This document shows, in pieces, positions 14,214-20,654 of a DNA stretch of 20,654 nt (position 1 is its first letter; each line of letters starts with the position of its first letter). The DNA lies in assembly GCA_937974175.1 (NCBI GenBank), contig CALJIG010000082.1, positions 1 to 20,654 on the forward strand. Direction: 5' to 3'. The translations under genes and the position numbers were made by a program. This stretch comes from an uncultured Ignavibacteria bacterium. Its GTDB lineage: Bacteria > Bacteroidota > Ignavibacteria > Tepidaquicellales > Tepidaquicellaceae. The notes below the pieces were generated by a model. That model was not told the origin of the DNA. It was given only the letters and a program-made list of their open reading frames with translations, and did not search any database.

Positions 14214-15866
14214 TTATTTAAACTGTGTCTCTTTAAATTCTTTGAATAAGTGCTTTACTTTATTCCTTTGGTATTTCCCTGTTGAAGTTACCGGAATTGT
14301 ATCGGTAAATATCACAACCTTCGGCGATTTATAAGCAGGCAATTTTGTTCTGAAGTAATCAAGAATTTTCACTTTTAATTCATCTGATTCTTTTACTCCT
14401 TCTTTCAGCAAAATTAATGCTCCAACTTCCTCGCCGTACCAGTCATTTTCAAAGCCGACACATATTCCTGCCTGCGCAAATTCGCAGCTGGAAATAACTT
14501 CATCAACTTCCAAAGTTGATATATTAACTCCGCCGCGAATAATAAGTTCCTTAATTCTACCTGTTATAAAAAAGTACTTATTCCTTCTTTTATCATATCT
14601 GAAAAATCCTTCATCGCCGCTCCTGAACCAGCCGAACTCAAACGTCTTTGCATTTGCTTCGTCATTTTTAAAATAGTATTTCATCACATTATGCCCGCGT
14701 ATAACTATTTCTCCCTTCACATCTTCATCCTGAGATTCACCATGCTCATTATGAATTTCCATTTCATTCCAGTAAATCGGAATTCCAATTGAAGGATAAC
14801 CAAAACCGTTCTGCCATTGATAGTGTTCAGCTATTGATAAATCAATCGGAATGAAACATGAATAGCATGTAGTTTCGGAAAGACCGTAACCGTGAACAAT
14901 TCTTAGATCAAATTTCTCTTCAAAATTTCTGGCTACTTCACATGTCAAAGGACCTGCTCCGCAAATTATATGAGAGAAGTTTTCAAGATTATATTTTGAA
15001 ACATCTTCATTGGAATGATTCATAAATTGTAAAAGAGTAGGTACAACGCTAACAATTTTTACACTCTCATCCTGTAGCCTTTGCAGGAATTTATCGGTCT
15101 GAAATTTCTGATTAAGAACTAACTTTCCTCCATAGTACATTGTAGTCATTATTGTAACCACTGTTCCGTTCACGTGATGAATTGGAAGTACGCACATCAT
15201 TGTATCATCTTTATAGAGTTTATGCCAGATGGCAATTCCGTCTGCATCAATCATCATGTTATATTGAGTAAGCACTACTCCTTTAGGATTTCCCGTTGTG
15301 CCTGATGTATATACAATCATTGCTTCAGTTTCTCTATCGACAAGCTGTCTTTGCATCACTCTGTCTTTTTCCTGGCTGTAATCCAGCGTATCAAAAAGTA
15401 CAAGCTCTCCCGGCAAATCATGAACTGCTTCCTTTAATATTTCTTCATACATTTGCAGAGTGAAAACCATTCTGGTATTGGAATCCTTAAAAATATAGTT
15501 AACTCTTGCAGGTTCTTCATTCACATTTACAGGTACAACGGTTGCACCGATAGACCAGCATGCAAAGTATAAAATTACAGTATCGTAATGATTATGGAGG
15601 AAAGTTCCGACTCGTGCTTCCTTTCTTATTCCGTTTTCCAGCAGATAGTTTGCAAGCTTAAATGCTTTCTTAATAAATTCTTCATAGCCGAATCGCGTAA
15701 CTTCTCCGCTTTCACTGTAATAAACAAGATATTCCTTATCGAAATTTACGTTAAGTCTTTTTTGTAAAAGCTTATAGATGTTATCGTATGCTACAAAATA
15801 TTCATCGGGTTTATTATTGGTAAGCGAGTGCGCTTTTTTTATGTTATCTATTATGTTCTTATTCAT
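14214..15866 (-). CDS. AMP-forming acyl-CoA synthetase / ligase (ANL superfamily)
   Basis: A 550-residue adenylate-forming enzyme. The phosphate-binding A3 motif 'MIVYTSGTTGNPKGV' sits at residues about 182-197. 'HGYGLSETTC' is the A5 motif, 'WFRSGDEGFFRYD' the A7 motif and 'FFITGRIKELIIRGGVNIS' the A8 hinge. 'PVTSTGKYQRNKVK' contains the A10 lysine that catalyses adenylation. Such enzymes activate a carboxylic acid as an acyl-AMP and transfer it to CoA or a carrier. The sequence resembles long- or medium-chain acyl-CoA synthetases and CaiC-like ligases, and substrate is not evident. I use ATG 15866 (MNKNIID); an ATG at 15920 would add 18 polar residues and leave almost no room for promoters of this gene and of the divergent solute-binding gene. 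It is first of a two-gene leftward unit. Confidence 0.9.
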   Translation of the reverse strand: MNKNIIDNIKKAHSLTNNKPDEYFVAYDNIYKLLQKRLNVNFDKEYLVYYSESGEVTRFGYEEFIKKAFKLANYLLENGIRKEARVGTFLHNHYDTVILYFACWSIGATVVPVNVNEEPARVNYIFKDSNTRMVFTLQMYEEILKEAVHDLPGELVLFDTLDYSQEKDRVMQRQLVDRETEAMIVYTSGTTGNPKGVVLTQYNMMIDADGIAIWHKLYKDDTMMCVLPIHHVNGTVVTIMTTMYYGGKLVLNQKFQTDKFLQRLQDESVKIVSVVPTLLQFMNHSNEDVSKYNLENFSHIICGAGPLTCEVARNFEEKFDLRIVHGYGLSETTCYSCFIPIDLSIAEHYQWQNGFGYPSIGIPIYWNEMEIHNEHGESQDEDVKGEIVIRGHNVMKYYFKNDEANAKTFEFGWFRSGDEGFFRYDKRRNKYFFITGRIKELIIRGGVNISTLEVDEVISSCEFAQAGICVGFENDWYGEEVGALILLKEGVKESDELKVKILDYFRTKLPAYKSPKVVIFTDTIPVTSTGKYQRNKVKHLFKEFKETQFK

Positions 15867-15955
15867 GTGATTTTTATCAGTGTTGAATTTAATTTCAGTC
15901 TTCGATTGACTATTTTGCAATATCTAAAATTCTACTCAATCTATAAATGCAATTA

Positions 15956-17626
15956 ATGAAAAAATCTTTCGCCTTTAGCTTTATAATTTTACTCTCTCTT
16001 GTCTTTTTTTCCTGCGGCAAGAAGACAGAATCTGATAAAAAGATATTCAATTTAAATATATCTCAGGGCATCGAAACACTTGAACCTGTAATGTCAAATT
16101 CTTCATTCAGTATCTGGGGAGTTCAGCAGATAATGGAAGGACTGGTAGAATTTGATAACAACAAAAATATCATTCCCTGCATTGCAAAAAGCTGGAAAAT
16201 TTCTGAAGACGGAATCACCTATACTTTTAATTTGCGGAGCGATGTTATGTTTCATGATGATTTATGTTTTAAAGCAACAAACGGTAAAGGAAGAAATGTC
16301 ATTGCCTCAGATTTTAAATATTGTTTAGAGCGAGTAAACAATCCTAAATCTAAAACCCGCGGAATGTGGGTTTACCGTGACAAGATAAAGGGAGCAAAAG
16401 ATTATTCTGAAGGAAAAGCAAATGATATCTCAGGATTAAAAGCAATCAACGATACAACTTTAACAATAGAACTGAACAATGCATTCTCACCTTTCCTATC
16501 ACTGCTTACCATGACGTATGGATTTGTTTATCCTAAAGAAGCCGTTGAGCATTATGGTGAAACATTCGGAAATCATCCTATCGGCACCGGACCCTTCAAG
16601 TTTAATCATTGGAGTATCGATAAAGAACTTGTGTTGGATAAAAATCCTGCATACTGGGAAAAAGATTCCAAAGGCGGAACGCTGCCTTATCTTGACGGTG
16701 TAAAAATTACTTTTACTCAATCATCTGAAACTGAGTTTCTTGATTTTCAAAACGGTAAATACGATTTTCACCAGCCATCATCCGAAACATTTGACGTAAT
16801 TACAGATGAAGCGGGAAAACTGAAAGATGCCGGTATAAAGAACTTTTCATTGGTAAAGCAGCCGTGGCTGCAAACAGTTTTTCTTGGAATGATGCAGTCA
16901 CCTGATTTGCCCGGCGGAAAAACCGGACCTTTTGCAGGTAATAAAAAATTACGTGAAGCTCTGAACTATGCAATTGATAAAGATAAAATAGTAAAGTTTG
17001 TGTTAAAGAACAGAGGCAAGCCCGCGGTAAACGGACCTATTCCCCCGGGAATGCCGGGATTCAATCCTGAAATAAAGGGCTACACCTATAATATCGCCAA
17101 AGCAAAAGAGCTGTTAAAAGAAGCAGGCTATACCGATGGAAAAAATTTAAAGCTCTCGCTTGTATGCGGCAATGAAGAGATACAGCGTTCAATTGCTATT
17201 GCAATACAGGAGCAGTTAAAATCAGCCGGGATAGAAATGCAGATAGAACAATTACTGCAAGCCACTTTAATATCAAAACAAGAGAACGGCGAATTCCCAT
17301 TCTGGCGCGCAAGCTGGGGAGCAGATTATTTTGACCCTGAAAACTTCATGGCGCTTTTTTACAGTAAGAATATTACTCCGAACGGACCTAACAGAGTAGG
17401 ATATAAAAATCCAAAAGTGGACGAACTTTATGAAAAATCATTGAAGGAAACTGACAACGCAGCAAGAATGAAAATATACGACGAGATTCAGAAAATCGTC
17501 ATTGAAGATGCTGCATGGCTTCCATTATATTATAATGAACAGATTTACTTACTCAATAAAAATATTGAAGGATTTTATATTGACGGCTTGAATATAATAA
17601 ATCTTAAATATACAAATAAAAAGTAA
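15956..17626 (+). CDS. Family 5 extracellular solute-binding lipoprotein (oligopeptide/dipeptide ABC type)
   Basis: A 556-residue periplasmic binding protein of the OppA/DppA family (SBP_bac_5). A lipoprotein signal (MKKS, hydrophobic run, 'LVFFSC' lipobox) ends at a Cys near residue 20. Family signatures follow: 'SFSIWGVQQIMEGLVEFD', 'GITYTFNLRSDVMFHD', 'VIASDFKYCLERVNNPKS', 'IGTGPFKFNHWSID' and 'LREALNYAIDKDKIV'. It should capture peptides or similar ligands for an ABC importer. No permease or ATPase genes are next to it, so partners must be elsewhere. I start at ATG 15956; the in-frame ATG at 15947 adds only three residues before the signal peptide. The zinc-ribbon gene follows 12 bp after its stop. 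Confidence 0.93.
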   Translation: MKKSFAFSFIILLSLVFFSCGKKTESDKKIFNLNISQGIETLEPVMSNSSFSIWGVQQIMEGLVEFDNNKNIIPCIAKSWKISEDGITYTFNLRSDVMFHDDLCFKATNGKGRNVIASDFKYCLERVNNPKSKTRGMWVYRDKIKGAKDYSEGKANDISGLKAINDTTLTIELNNAFSPFLSLLTMTYGFVYPKEAVEHYGETFGNHPIGTGPFKFNHWSIDKELVLDKNPAYWEKDSKGGTLPYLDGVKITFTQSSETEFLDFQNGKYDFHQPSSETFDVITDEAGKLKDAGIKNFSLVKQPWLQTVFLGMMQSPDLPGGKTGPFAGNKKLREALNYAIDKDKIVKFVLKNRGKPAVNGPIPPGMPGFNPEIKGYTYNIAKAKELLKEAGYTDGKNLKLSLVCGNEEIQRSIAIAIQEQLKSAGIEMQIEQLLQATLISKQENGEFPFWRASWGADYFDPENFMALFYSKNITPNGPNRVGYKNPKVDELYEKSLKETDNAARMKIYDEIQKIVIEDAAWLPLYYNEQIYLLNKNIEGFYIDGLNIINLKYTNKK

Positions 17627-17638
17627 ATATTTAACCAA

Positions 17639-17884
17639 ATGGACGACAACAAAACATGCAGTAAATGTAATTCAAAACTCGAAGCGGGCTTCTTTTACGT
17701 AACTAATAGTGACCATCCCATAAATTTTAACTATACCGTCTGGGTAAAAGGTGAACGGGATGATATAACAAAATTCATGGGAACTAACGCCAGCGCTCCG
17801 CAGCATCCCGTAAGAATTTATAAATGTGAAGCATGCGGACATCTGGAATTCTACGCTGAAGACCCCCATCGCTGGAGACATTAA
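17639..17884 (+). CDS. Small zinc-ribbon protein (DUF6487-like)
   Basis: An 81-residue protein with two CxxC knuckles: 'CSKC' near residue 7 and 'CEAC' near residue 62. The second knuckle sits in 'PVRIYKCEACGHLEFYAED'. The middle holds 'YTVWVKGERDD', a loop seen in small zinc ribbons of the DUF6487 type that carry 'W..G' and 'R.Y.C..CG.LE.YA'. It probably binds one structural zinc. No reaction is known. It lies 12 bp behind the solute-binding protein gene and is likely co-transcribed with it. Confidence 0.8.
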   Translation: MDDNKTCSKCNSKLEAGFFYVTNSDHPINFNYTVWVKGERDDITKFMGTNASAPQHPVRIYKCEACGHLEFYAEDPHRWRH

Positions 17885-17940
17885 TTAAATCACCAGTTGC
17901 CCTTTAAAAAGATATTTCGTAATTTTGAACTATTCCCGCA

Positions 17941-18261
17941 CAGATTAAAAAGCTTTAGTTTCCATTACAATTATTATAGTACAAATTTTTTAGCTTACAA
18001 CTTCCGGTCACTTAAATTTTGTAGTTCTCACATTATAAAATTTAATCTGTTTAATTATGTTAACAATATCGAATTTTTCACAGCGCAGAGTTATGTTATA
18101 ACGGAAACGCTGCTCAGATATTTATTATCATCGTGGAGAGTATTTTCAACAAAATTAAGACGTTTCAAATATATAAAAGTTTATCCGTAGAGTAAGCGAG
18201 GTGAAACGCTAAACAAATGACTTCTTTTTGGGCGCCAGCCCGGGGGAAGTCATTTTTTATT
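17941..18261 (+). ncRNA. Candidate structured RNA of unknown class
   Basis: About 320 bp with no credible protein but many inverted repeats and a strong terminator at the end. A 9-bp pair, CAGATTAAA (17941-17949) with TTTAATCTG (18041-18049), encloses further short pairings. CAGCG...CGCTG (18081-18112) encloses GTTAT-GTT-ATAAC. GTTTA...TAAAC (about 18180-18214) encloses AGCG/CGCT. No motif of RNase P, tmRNA, SRP RNA or a riboswitch I know is present, and no gene lies downstream on this strand within 450 bp, so it is not a simple leader. It could be a 6S-like or lineage-specific sRNA, or a long 3' UTR of the zinc-ribbon gene. The 5' end is not determined. Confidence 0.35.
18215..18261 (+). terminator. 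Strong intrinsic terminator with nested hairpin
   Basis: Outer stem AAATGACTTC/GAAGTCATTT (18215-18224 and 18246-18255) encloses a GC-rich inner hairpin (GGGC...GCCC, 18230-18241) and runs into TTTTTTATTT. It terminates rightward transcripts from the zinc-ribbon gene or from the candidate RNA before it. Confidence 0.88.
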
Positions 18262-18320
18262 TATTTCACACTCAATTTTTCCGGTTTGAATTTCAGTTAA
18301 CAGTTCTTCAGTTTTTTAAG

Positions 18321-18512
18321 CTAACTAATCTGCCAGCCAATTAAATCTGAAATATTTTTTGTCATAGCAGTGTTTCCATCAAAATTTTTGACAGTTTCTT
18401 TATTAACTGATGGCTTTTTAGTTACAGCAGCAGGCGAACTTACCGGAGCTGATTTCTTAACTGAGGGATTTTCATTCAATGGCTTTTTATTGTTAAGCGA
18501 TTTTTTCCACAT
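18321..18512 (-). CDS. Small Lys/Pro/Ser-rich hypothetical protein (doubtful)
   Basis: A 63-residue frame starting MWKKSLNNKKP, with a repeated 'xxxPSVxK' element (NENPSVKKS, TKKPSVNKE) and a mid-segment 'APVSSPAAVTKK' that looks like a disordered linker. The base composition and low-complexity repeat suggest it may be translated, but nothing confirms it and I recognise no family. It stands alone between the terminator at 18215-18261 and the divergent SRPBCC gene. Confidence 0.35.
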   Translation of the reverse strand: MWKKSLNNKKPLNENPSVKKSAPVSSPAAVTKKPSVNKETVKNFDGNTAMTKNISDLIGWQIS

Positions 18513-18716
18513 TGGAGTAATCTTTCACGTTTAATTTAACGATACAATTTTATCATCAAATATAATACCATCTTAAAAGATAATTTTCGTTTAAATTCTC
18601 AGATTTTTAAAAGCTCATTAAACAAATTATTGTCAGTGTAGAAAAATAATGTCAATCATGTCTAATACTATACGCAGAAAAATTATTCAAATAATTAACC
18701 CTTTTGAAATATCAAA

Positions 18717-19124
18717 ATGCCCCAACACAATCTGAAAGTTACCGATTCAATTGAAATTAAAGCTCCCCTTGAGGAAATTTTCCGGTATTTCACCGATGCC
18801 GAAAAAATTGCTAAGTGGTGGTCGAAGGCTGCAATTTGTCAGCCAAAGCAAAACGGACTACTTATATTCAAGTGGGAGAACGGCACTCAGCTTGAATCTC
18901 ATTTTAAAGTTTTTACTCCCGAAAAACTTGCCTTCCCATTCGGACCTGAGTTTGTTGAAGTTACTTTTAAAACAGTTAAAGATAAAACTTTCATCTCAGT
19001 AACCCACTCTGATATTATAATAAAAGATACCGACTTCTCCCTGCTTATTCATATTACCCAAAGCTGGAGCTTCCTGCTAATAAATCTCAAAATGGTAATA
19101 GAGCATAACATAGATTTGCGATAG
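18717..19124 (+). CDS. SRPBCC / AHSA1-like domain protein
   Basis: A 135-residue single-domain protein of the START/Bet v1-like (SRPBCC) superfamily, activator-of-Hsp90 AHSA1-like branch. 'VTDSIEIKAPLEEIFRYFTDAEKIAKWW' (residues 8-35) is the classic N-terminal strand-helix with the conserved WW. 'GTQLESHFKVFTPEKLAFPFG' follows, and the C-terminal helix 'WSFLLINLKMVIEHNIDLR' is typical. Such domains form a hydrophobic ligand-binding cavity; ligand and role are unknown. The gene stands alone, and its end is 46 bp from the second CCGAC-punctuated array. Confidence 0.85.
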   Translation: MPQHNLKVTDSIEIKAPLEEIFRYFTDAEKIAKWWSKAAICQPKQNGLLIFKWENGTQLESHFKVFTPEKLAFPFGPEFVEVTFKTVKDKTFISVTHSDIIIKDTDFSLLIHITQSWSFLLINLKMVIEHNIDLR

Positions 19125-19294
19125 CAGCGACAAATTTTTAGTTTCAAGACCCAAATATTTTTTGCATTTGGTCGGGTTTTGGTCGGATTTTCAAAACCCT
19201 GTTGTTGTTTTTTCAATTCGCCATGTCGAACCTTCGGTACCGATTTTTTTCATTTCTTAATTTGGTCGGCTTTTGGTCGGGTTTTCCTTCTGTC

Positions 19295-19314
19295 ATTCCC
19301 GCGAAGGCGGGAAT
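19295..19314. repeat. ATTCCC-N8-GGGAAT palindromic repeat
   Basis: ATTCCCGCGAAGGCGGGAAT is a perfect 8-bp inverted repeat with a 4-nt centre. It fits the 20-bp ATTCCC-N8-GGGAAT formula known for dRS3 elements in Neisseria and seen as a dispersed repeat in other bacteria. CCTTC lies on both sides (19286-19290 and 19319-19323). It replaces half of one CCGAC separator in array 2, as if inserted there. Confidence 0.7.
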
Positions 19315-19339
19315 CCAATCCTTCAAAATAGTCGGATTT

Positions 19340-19371
19340 CTGAGCGAAGCTCAGTCCCGTCTTCAGCGGGA
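19340..19371. repeat. Double hairpin element in array 2
   Basis: Two adjacent inverted repeats: CTGAGC-GAA-GCTCAG (19340-19354) and TCCCG...CGGGA (19355-19359 and 19367-19371). Related palindromes occur in the damaged tRNA-Ser (TCCCGAT/ATCGGGA, 4161-4177) and at 20515-20527, so this is probably a dispersed small palindromic repeat family. Confidence 0.6.
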
Positions 19372-19666
19372 TGGTCGGATTCTTGATTCAATTACGAATT
19401 ACGAGTTCCAAATTACTAGTTTAATTTCACTATCTCACCTTTTACTATTTCACTATTGTATAAAGTCGGAAAATAGTCGGATTCTTCTTTCAATTACAAA
19501 TGACGAGTTACGAATTACGAGTTTAATTTCACTATTTCACCTTTCGCTATTTCACTATTGCATAAAGTCGGGTTTTGGTCGGGTTTTTCTGCAAAATAAG
19601 AAATCATACTTTGCCCATTTAACTTCAATAAAATATAATAATCGAGTCAATGTAAAAAAAGGATAT

Positions 19667-19690
19667 GTTCCCTATTAGTAGGTATAGGGA
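19667..19690 (-). repeat. Hairpin repeat, copy 2 (TCCCTAT/ATAGGGA)
   Basis: This is the inverted counterpart of the hairpin at 8741-8764, with the same 7-bp arms and loop CCTACTA shared, one loop base changed. It lies 85 bp from the nearest CCGAC separator of array 2 and 68 bp upstream of the HicB-like gene, so the order gene-hairpin-array is the same as at the CHAT locus. Confidence 0.75.
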
Positions 19691-19758
19691 AAGAATTATC
19701 TATTGCAGTGAAAATTTGAATAAGATTTTTTACATTAAATTAACTTCAATTTAAAAGT

Positions 19759-19974
19759 ATGAGCTTAAGCAATTTAATAAATGTAGTAGTCAGGAATGGA
19801 GAGCAGGGATATTACGTTGCTGAATGCCTTGAGGTTAATATTGTAACTCAGGGGAAAACTTTGGATTTATTAATAGAGAATTTAAAGGAAGCTGTTGAAT
19901 TATTTTTTGAAGATGAATTGATACCTACTAATTGCAAAAGAAGTGTATTAATATATGAGACATTAAAGCAATAA
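19759..19974 (+). CDS. HicB-like antitoxin-family protein (orphan)
   Basis: A 71-residue protein with the HicB/UPF0150 partial RNase H fold: 'LINVVVRNGEQGYYVAECLEVNIVTQGKTLDLLIENLKEAVELFF' gives the strand-strand-'C(L/P)E'-strand-'G.T..E(A)..N..EA' pattern. It lacks the usual C-terminal helix-turn-helix, as short HicB proteins do. HicB normally neutralises a HicA mRNA interferase, but no HicA frame is visible in the 240 bp before it or the 147 bp after it. It may be an orphan antitoxin or a HicB-fold protein with another role. A tightly placed hairpin repeat lies upstream. Confidence 0.75.
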   Translation: MSLSNLINVVVRNGEQGYYVAECLEVNIVTQGKTLDLLIENLKEAVELFFEDELIPTNCKRSVLIYETLKQ

Positions 19975-20121
19975 TTCTTCCCAATAATTAGATTTTAGAA
20001 ATAAAAATATTGGTATTTGTAAAAAACAGCAGGTTGTCATCAGGAAATGAACTAATATTTTTAAATATATTCGATATATTACAGTTTAATTATTCTTGTA
20101 CTTAGAAATAAAAAGATTATA

Positions 20122-20580
20122 ATGATTAACTCTGTTCAAATACAAAATTTTAAATCTGTAGTTGATTTAAAATTAGAACTAGGTCAGTTTAATGTCCTAA
20201 TAGGCGAAAACGGTTGCGGAAAATCTAATATATTAGAAGCAATGGCTTTTGGTGGGGCTGCAAGTGCAAATAAATTAGACTATGAGTTTTTGGGAAGTAG
20301 AGGTATTAGAGTTACAAATCCGAAACATATTTTTTCAGCATTTGGTAAAAGACCTAAGAAAAATATATTTAAAGTAAATTTTTTTACTAATAATAAACCA
20401 GATGTAATCTGTACGATAACTAATGATTATCAAAATCCTAAAAAGTGGATTGATTTATCTAAATCTTATGTTTCGAATATACTCTCTAAATTTTTTGATG
20501 TTGTAATGTTTTGTAGCGAGCTTCGCTCCATAAAACACCTTCATCTCTTATTCTCATTATTTTTTCTATATCATCTGTAA
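20122..20580 (+). pseudogene. AAA ATPase (SMC/OLD-like), truncated 5' remnant
   Basis: The reading frame begins like a full AAA_15/AAA_21-type ATPase: 'MINSVQIQNFKSVVDLKLELGQFNVLIGENGCGKSNILEAMAF' with Walker A GENGCGKSN at residues about 29-37, then 'LGSRGIRVTNPKHIFSAF', a segment typical of a family of about 370-400 residues often found in defence islands. Only about 120 residues are recognisable. From about 20486 the frame runs antisense through another gene and stops at 152 residues. The signature motif, Walker B and D-loop are all missing. I therefore treat it as a broken gene. A frameshift alone does not explain it, because no other rightward frame continues the protein. Confidence 0.7.
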
Positions 20581-20654
20581 AATCAAAACTGAATTCTTCG
20601 TGATTTGCTAAAAGATATTTATCAGAAAATTGAAGAGATTTTAAATAAAATCGG
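20486..20654 (-). CDS. C-terminal end of an unidentified leftward gene
   Basis: An open frame enters from the right edge of the window on the minus strand and runs 55 codons to a TAG at 20486-20488. The visible part reads 'RFYLKSLQFSDKYLLANHEE', then 'FSFDFTDDIEKIMRIRDEG' and ends 'WSEARYKTLQHQKI'. Codon use and the charged, helical character look like real coding sequence, but I recognise no family. Its last 20 codons contain the palindrome at 20515-20527 and meet the breakpoint of the AAA remnant, so its natural C-terminus may have been altered. Confidence 0.5.
   Translation of the reverse strand, partial: RFYLKSLQFSDKYLLANHEEFSFDFTDDIEKIMRIRDEGVLWSEARYKTLQHQKI
20515..20527. repeat. Small palindrome AGCGA-GCT-TCGCT
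   Basis: A 5-bp inverted repeat around GCT, close in sequence to the GAGCGAAGCTC element in array 2. It lies within 30 bp of the point where the AAA ATPase frame stops making sense, so it may mark the rearrangement or have inserted there. Confidence 0.4.

Larger units (their letters stand above)
19171..19582 (-). repeat. CCGAC-punctuated cassette array 2 (inverted relative to array 1)
   Basis: On the minus strand, 16-bp CCGAC-N6-CCGAC separators occur at 19567-19582, 19465-19480, 19265-19280 and 19171-19186, with single CCGAC half-sites at 19374-19378 and 19331-19335. From right to left the cassettes are: two of exactly 86 bp (GTGAAATAG-like run followed by TCGTAAT-like heptamers, the same two-part layout as the long cassettes of array 1), a 38-bp hairpin element, a 50-bp hairpin element and a 78-bp segment containing an ATG (MKKIGTEG...). 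The 78-bp segment shares ATTGAAAAAACAA with the short cassettes of array 1. The array looks like a shuffled relative of array 1 rather than a copy. Confidence 0.85.

Noticed and set aside
17897..18190. A 97-codon rightward frame after the zinc-ribbon gene
   Set aside because: It is Phe/Tyr/Ser-rich with no family pattern, and it runs through inverted repeats of the candidate structured RNA.
19202..19678. A 158-codon rightward frame
   Set aside because: It is an accidental translation of array 2; its internal repeats (ITNYEFQITSLISL and similar) simply mirror the DNA cassettes.
8741..19690. Composite transposon with the two hairpins as terminal inverted repeats
   Set aside because: The enclosed genes are housekeeping-type, no transposase is present, and the accessory genes lie outside rather than inside the inverted pair.

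Overview
The window is AT-rich bacterial chromosome, probably from the Bacteroidota/Chlorobiota (FCB) side of the tree, with an Ignavibacteria-like lineage as a guess. The grounds are a fused alpha-beta E1 dehydrogenase, a tRNA without an encoded CCA end, start codons mostly lacking a strong Shine-Dalgarno sequence, and lysine/isoleucine/asparagine-rich proteins. This placement is inference; the window has no rRNA or marker protein to settle it.

Left part (1-4000). Five small genes run leftward: DUF1428, a dihydrofolate-reductase-like protein, a DinB-like protein and two SnoaL/NTF2-fold proteins. A divergent GlxA/AraC-type regulator follows, and the shared upstream region holds two direct repeats spaced 22 bp apart that look like an AraC-type operator. 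A DUF2809 membrane protein converges on the regulator. Next (4070-4330, minus strand) come an intact tRNA-Ser(GCT) with its terminator and a damaged second tRNA-Ser copy with its own terminator.

Middle (4436-9784). A rhodanese and a metallo-beta-lactamase/double-rhodanese protein form a sulfur-transfer or persulfide-oxidation pair. Converging on them is a very AT-rich 815-residue CHAT-domain protease-like gene, probably an accessory (defence or cell-death) protein. Upstream of it lies a hairpin and then a striking array (8848-9595). In the array a 16-bp separator, CCGAC-N6-CCGAC, punctuates alternating 57/58-bp and 93-95-bp cassettes.

Right-centre (9785-17900) is ordinary housekeeping: the fused E1 2-oxoacid dehydrogenase, a secreted M1 aminopeptidase, a glycine-rich exported protein with an AMP-forming acyl-CoA synthetase-like enzyme (leftward pair), a family 5 solute-binding lipoprotein and a zinc-ribbon protein. 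After these, 17941-18260 is non-coding, rich in inverted repeats, and ends in a strong terminator; it is a candidate structured RNA.

Right end (18300-20654). This holds a small doubtful ORF, a SRPBCC-fold protein, a second CCGAC-punctuated array on the opposite strand with the same hairpin at its end, an orphan HicB-like gene, a truncated AAA ATPase and the tail of an unidentified leftward gene. The two arrays and hairpins are inverted relative to each other, and each sits just upstream of AT-rich accessory genes pointing outward. This repeated hairpin-plus-cassette architecture is the most unusual thing in the window.
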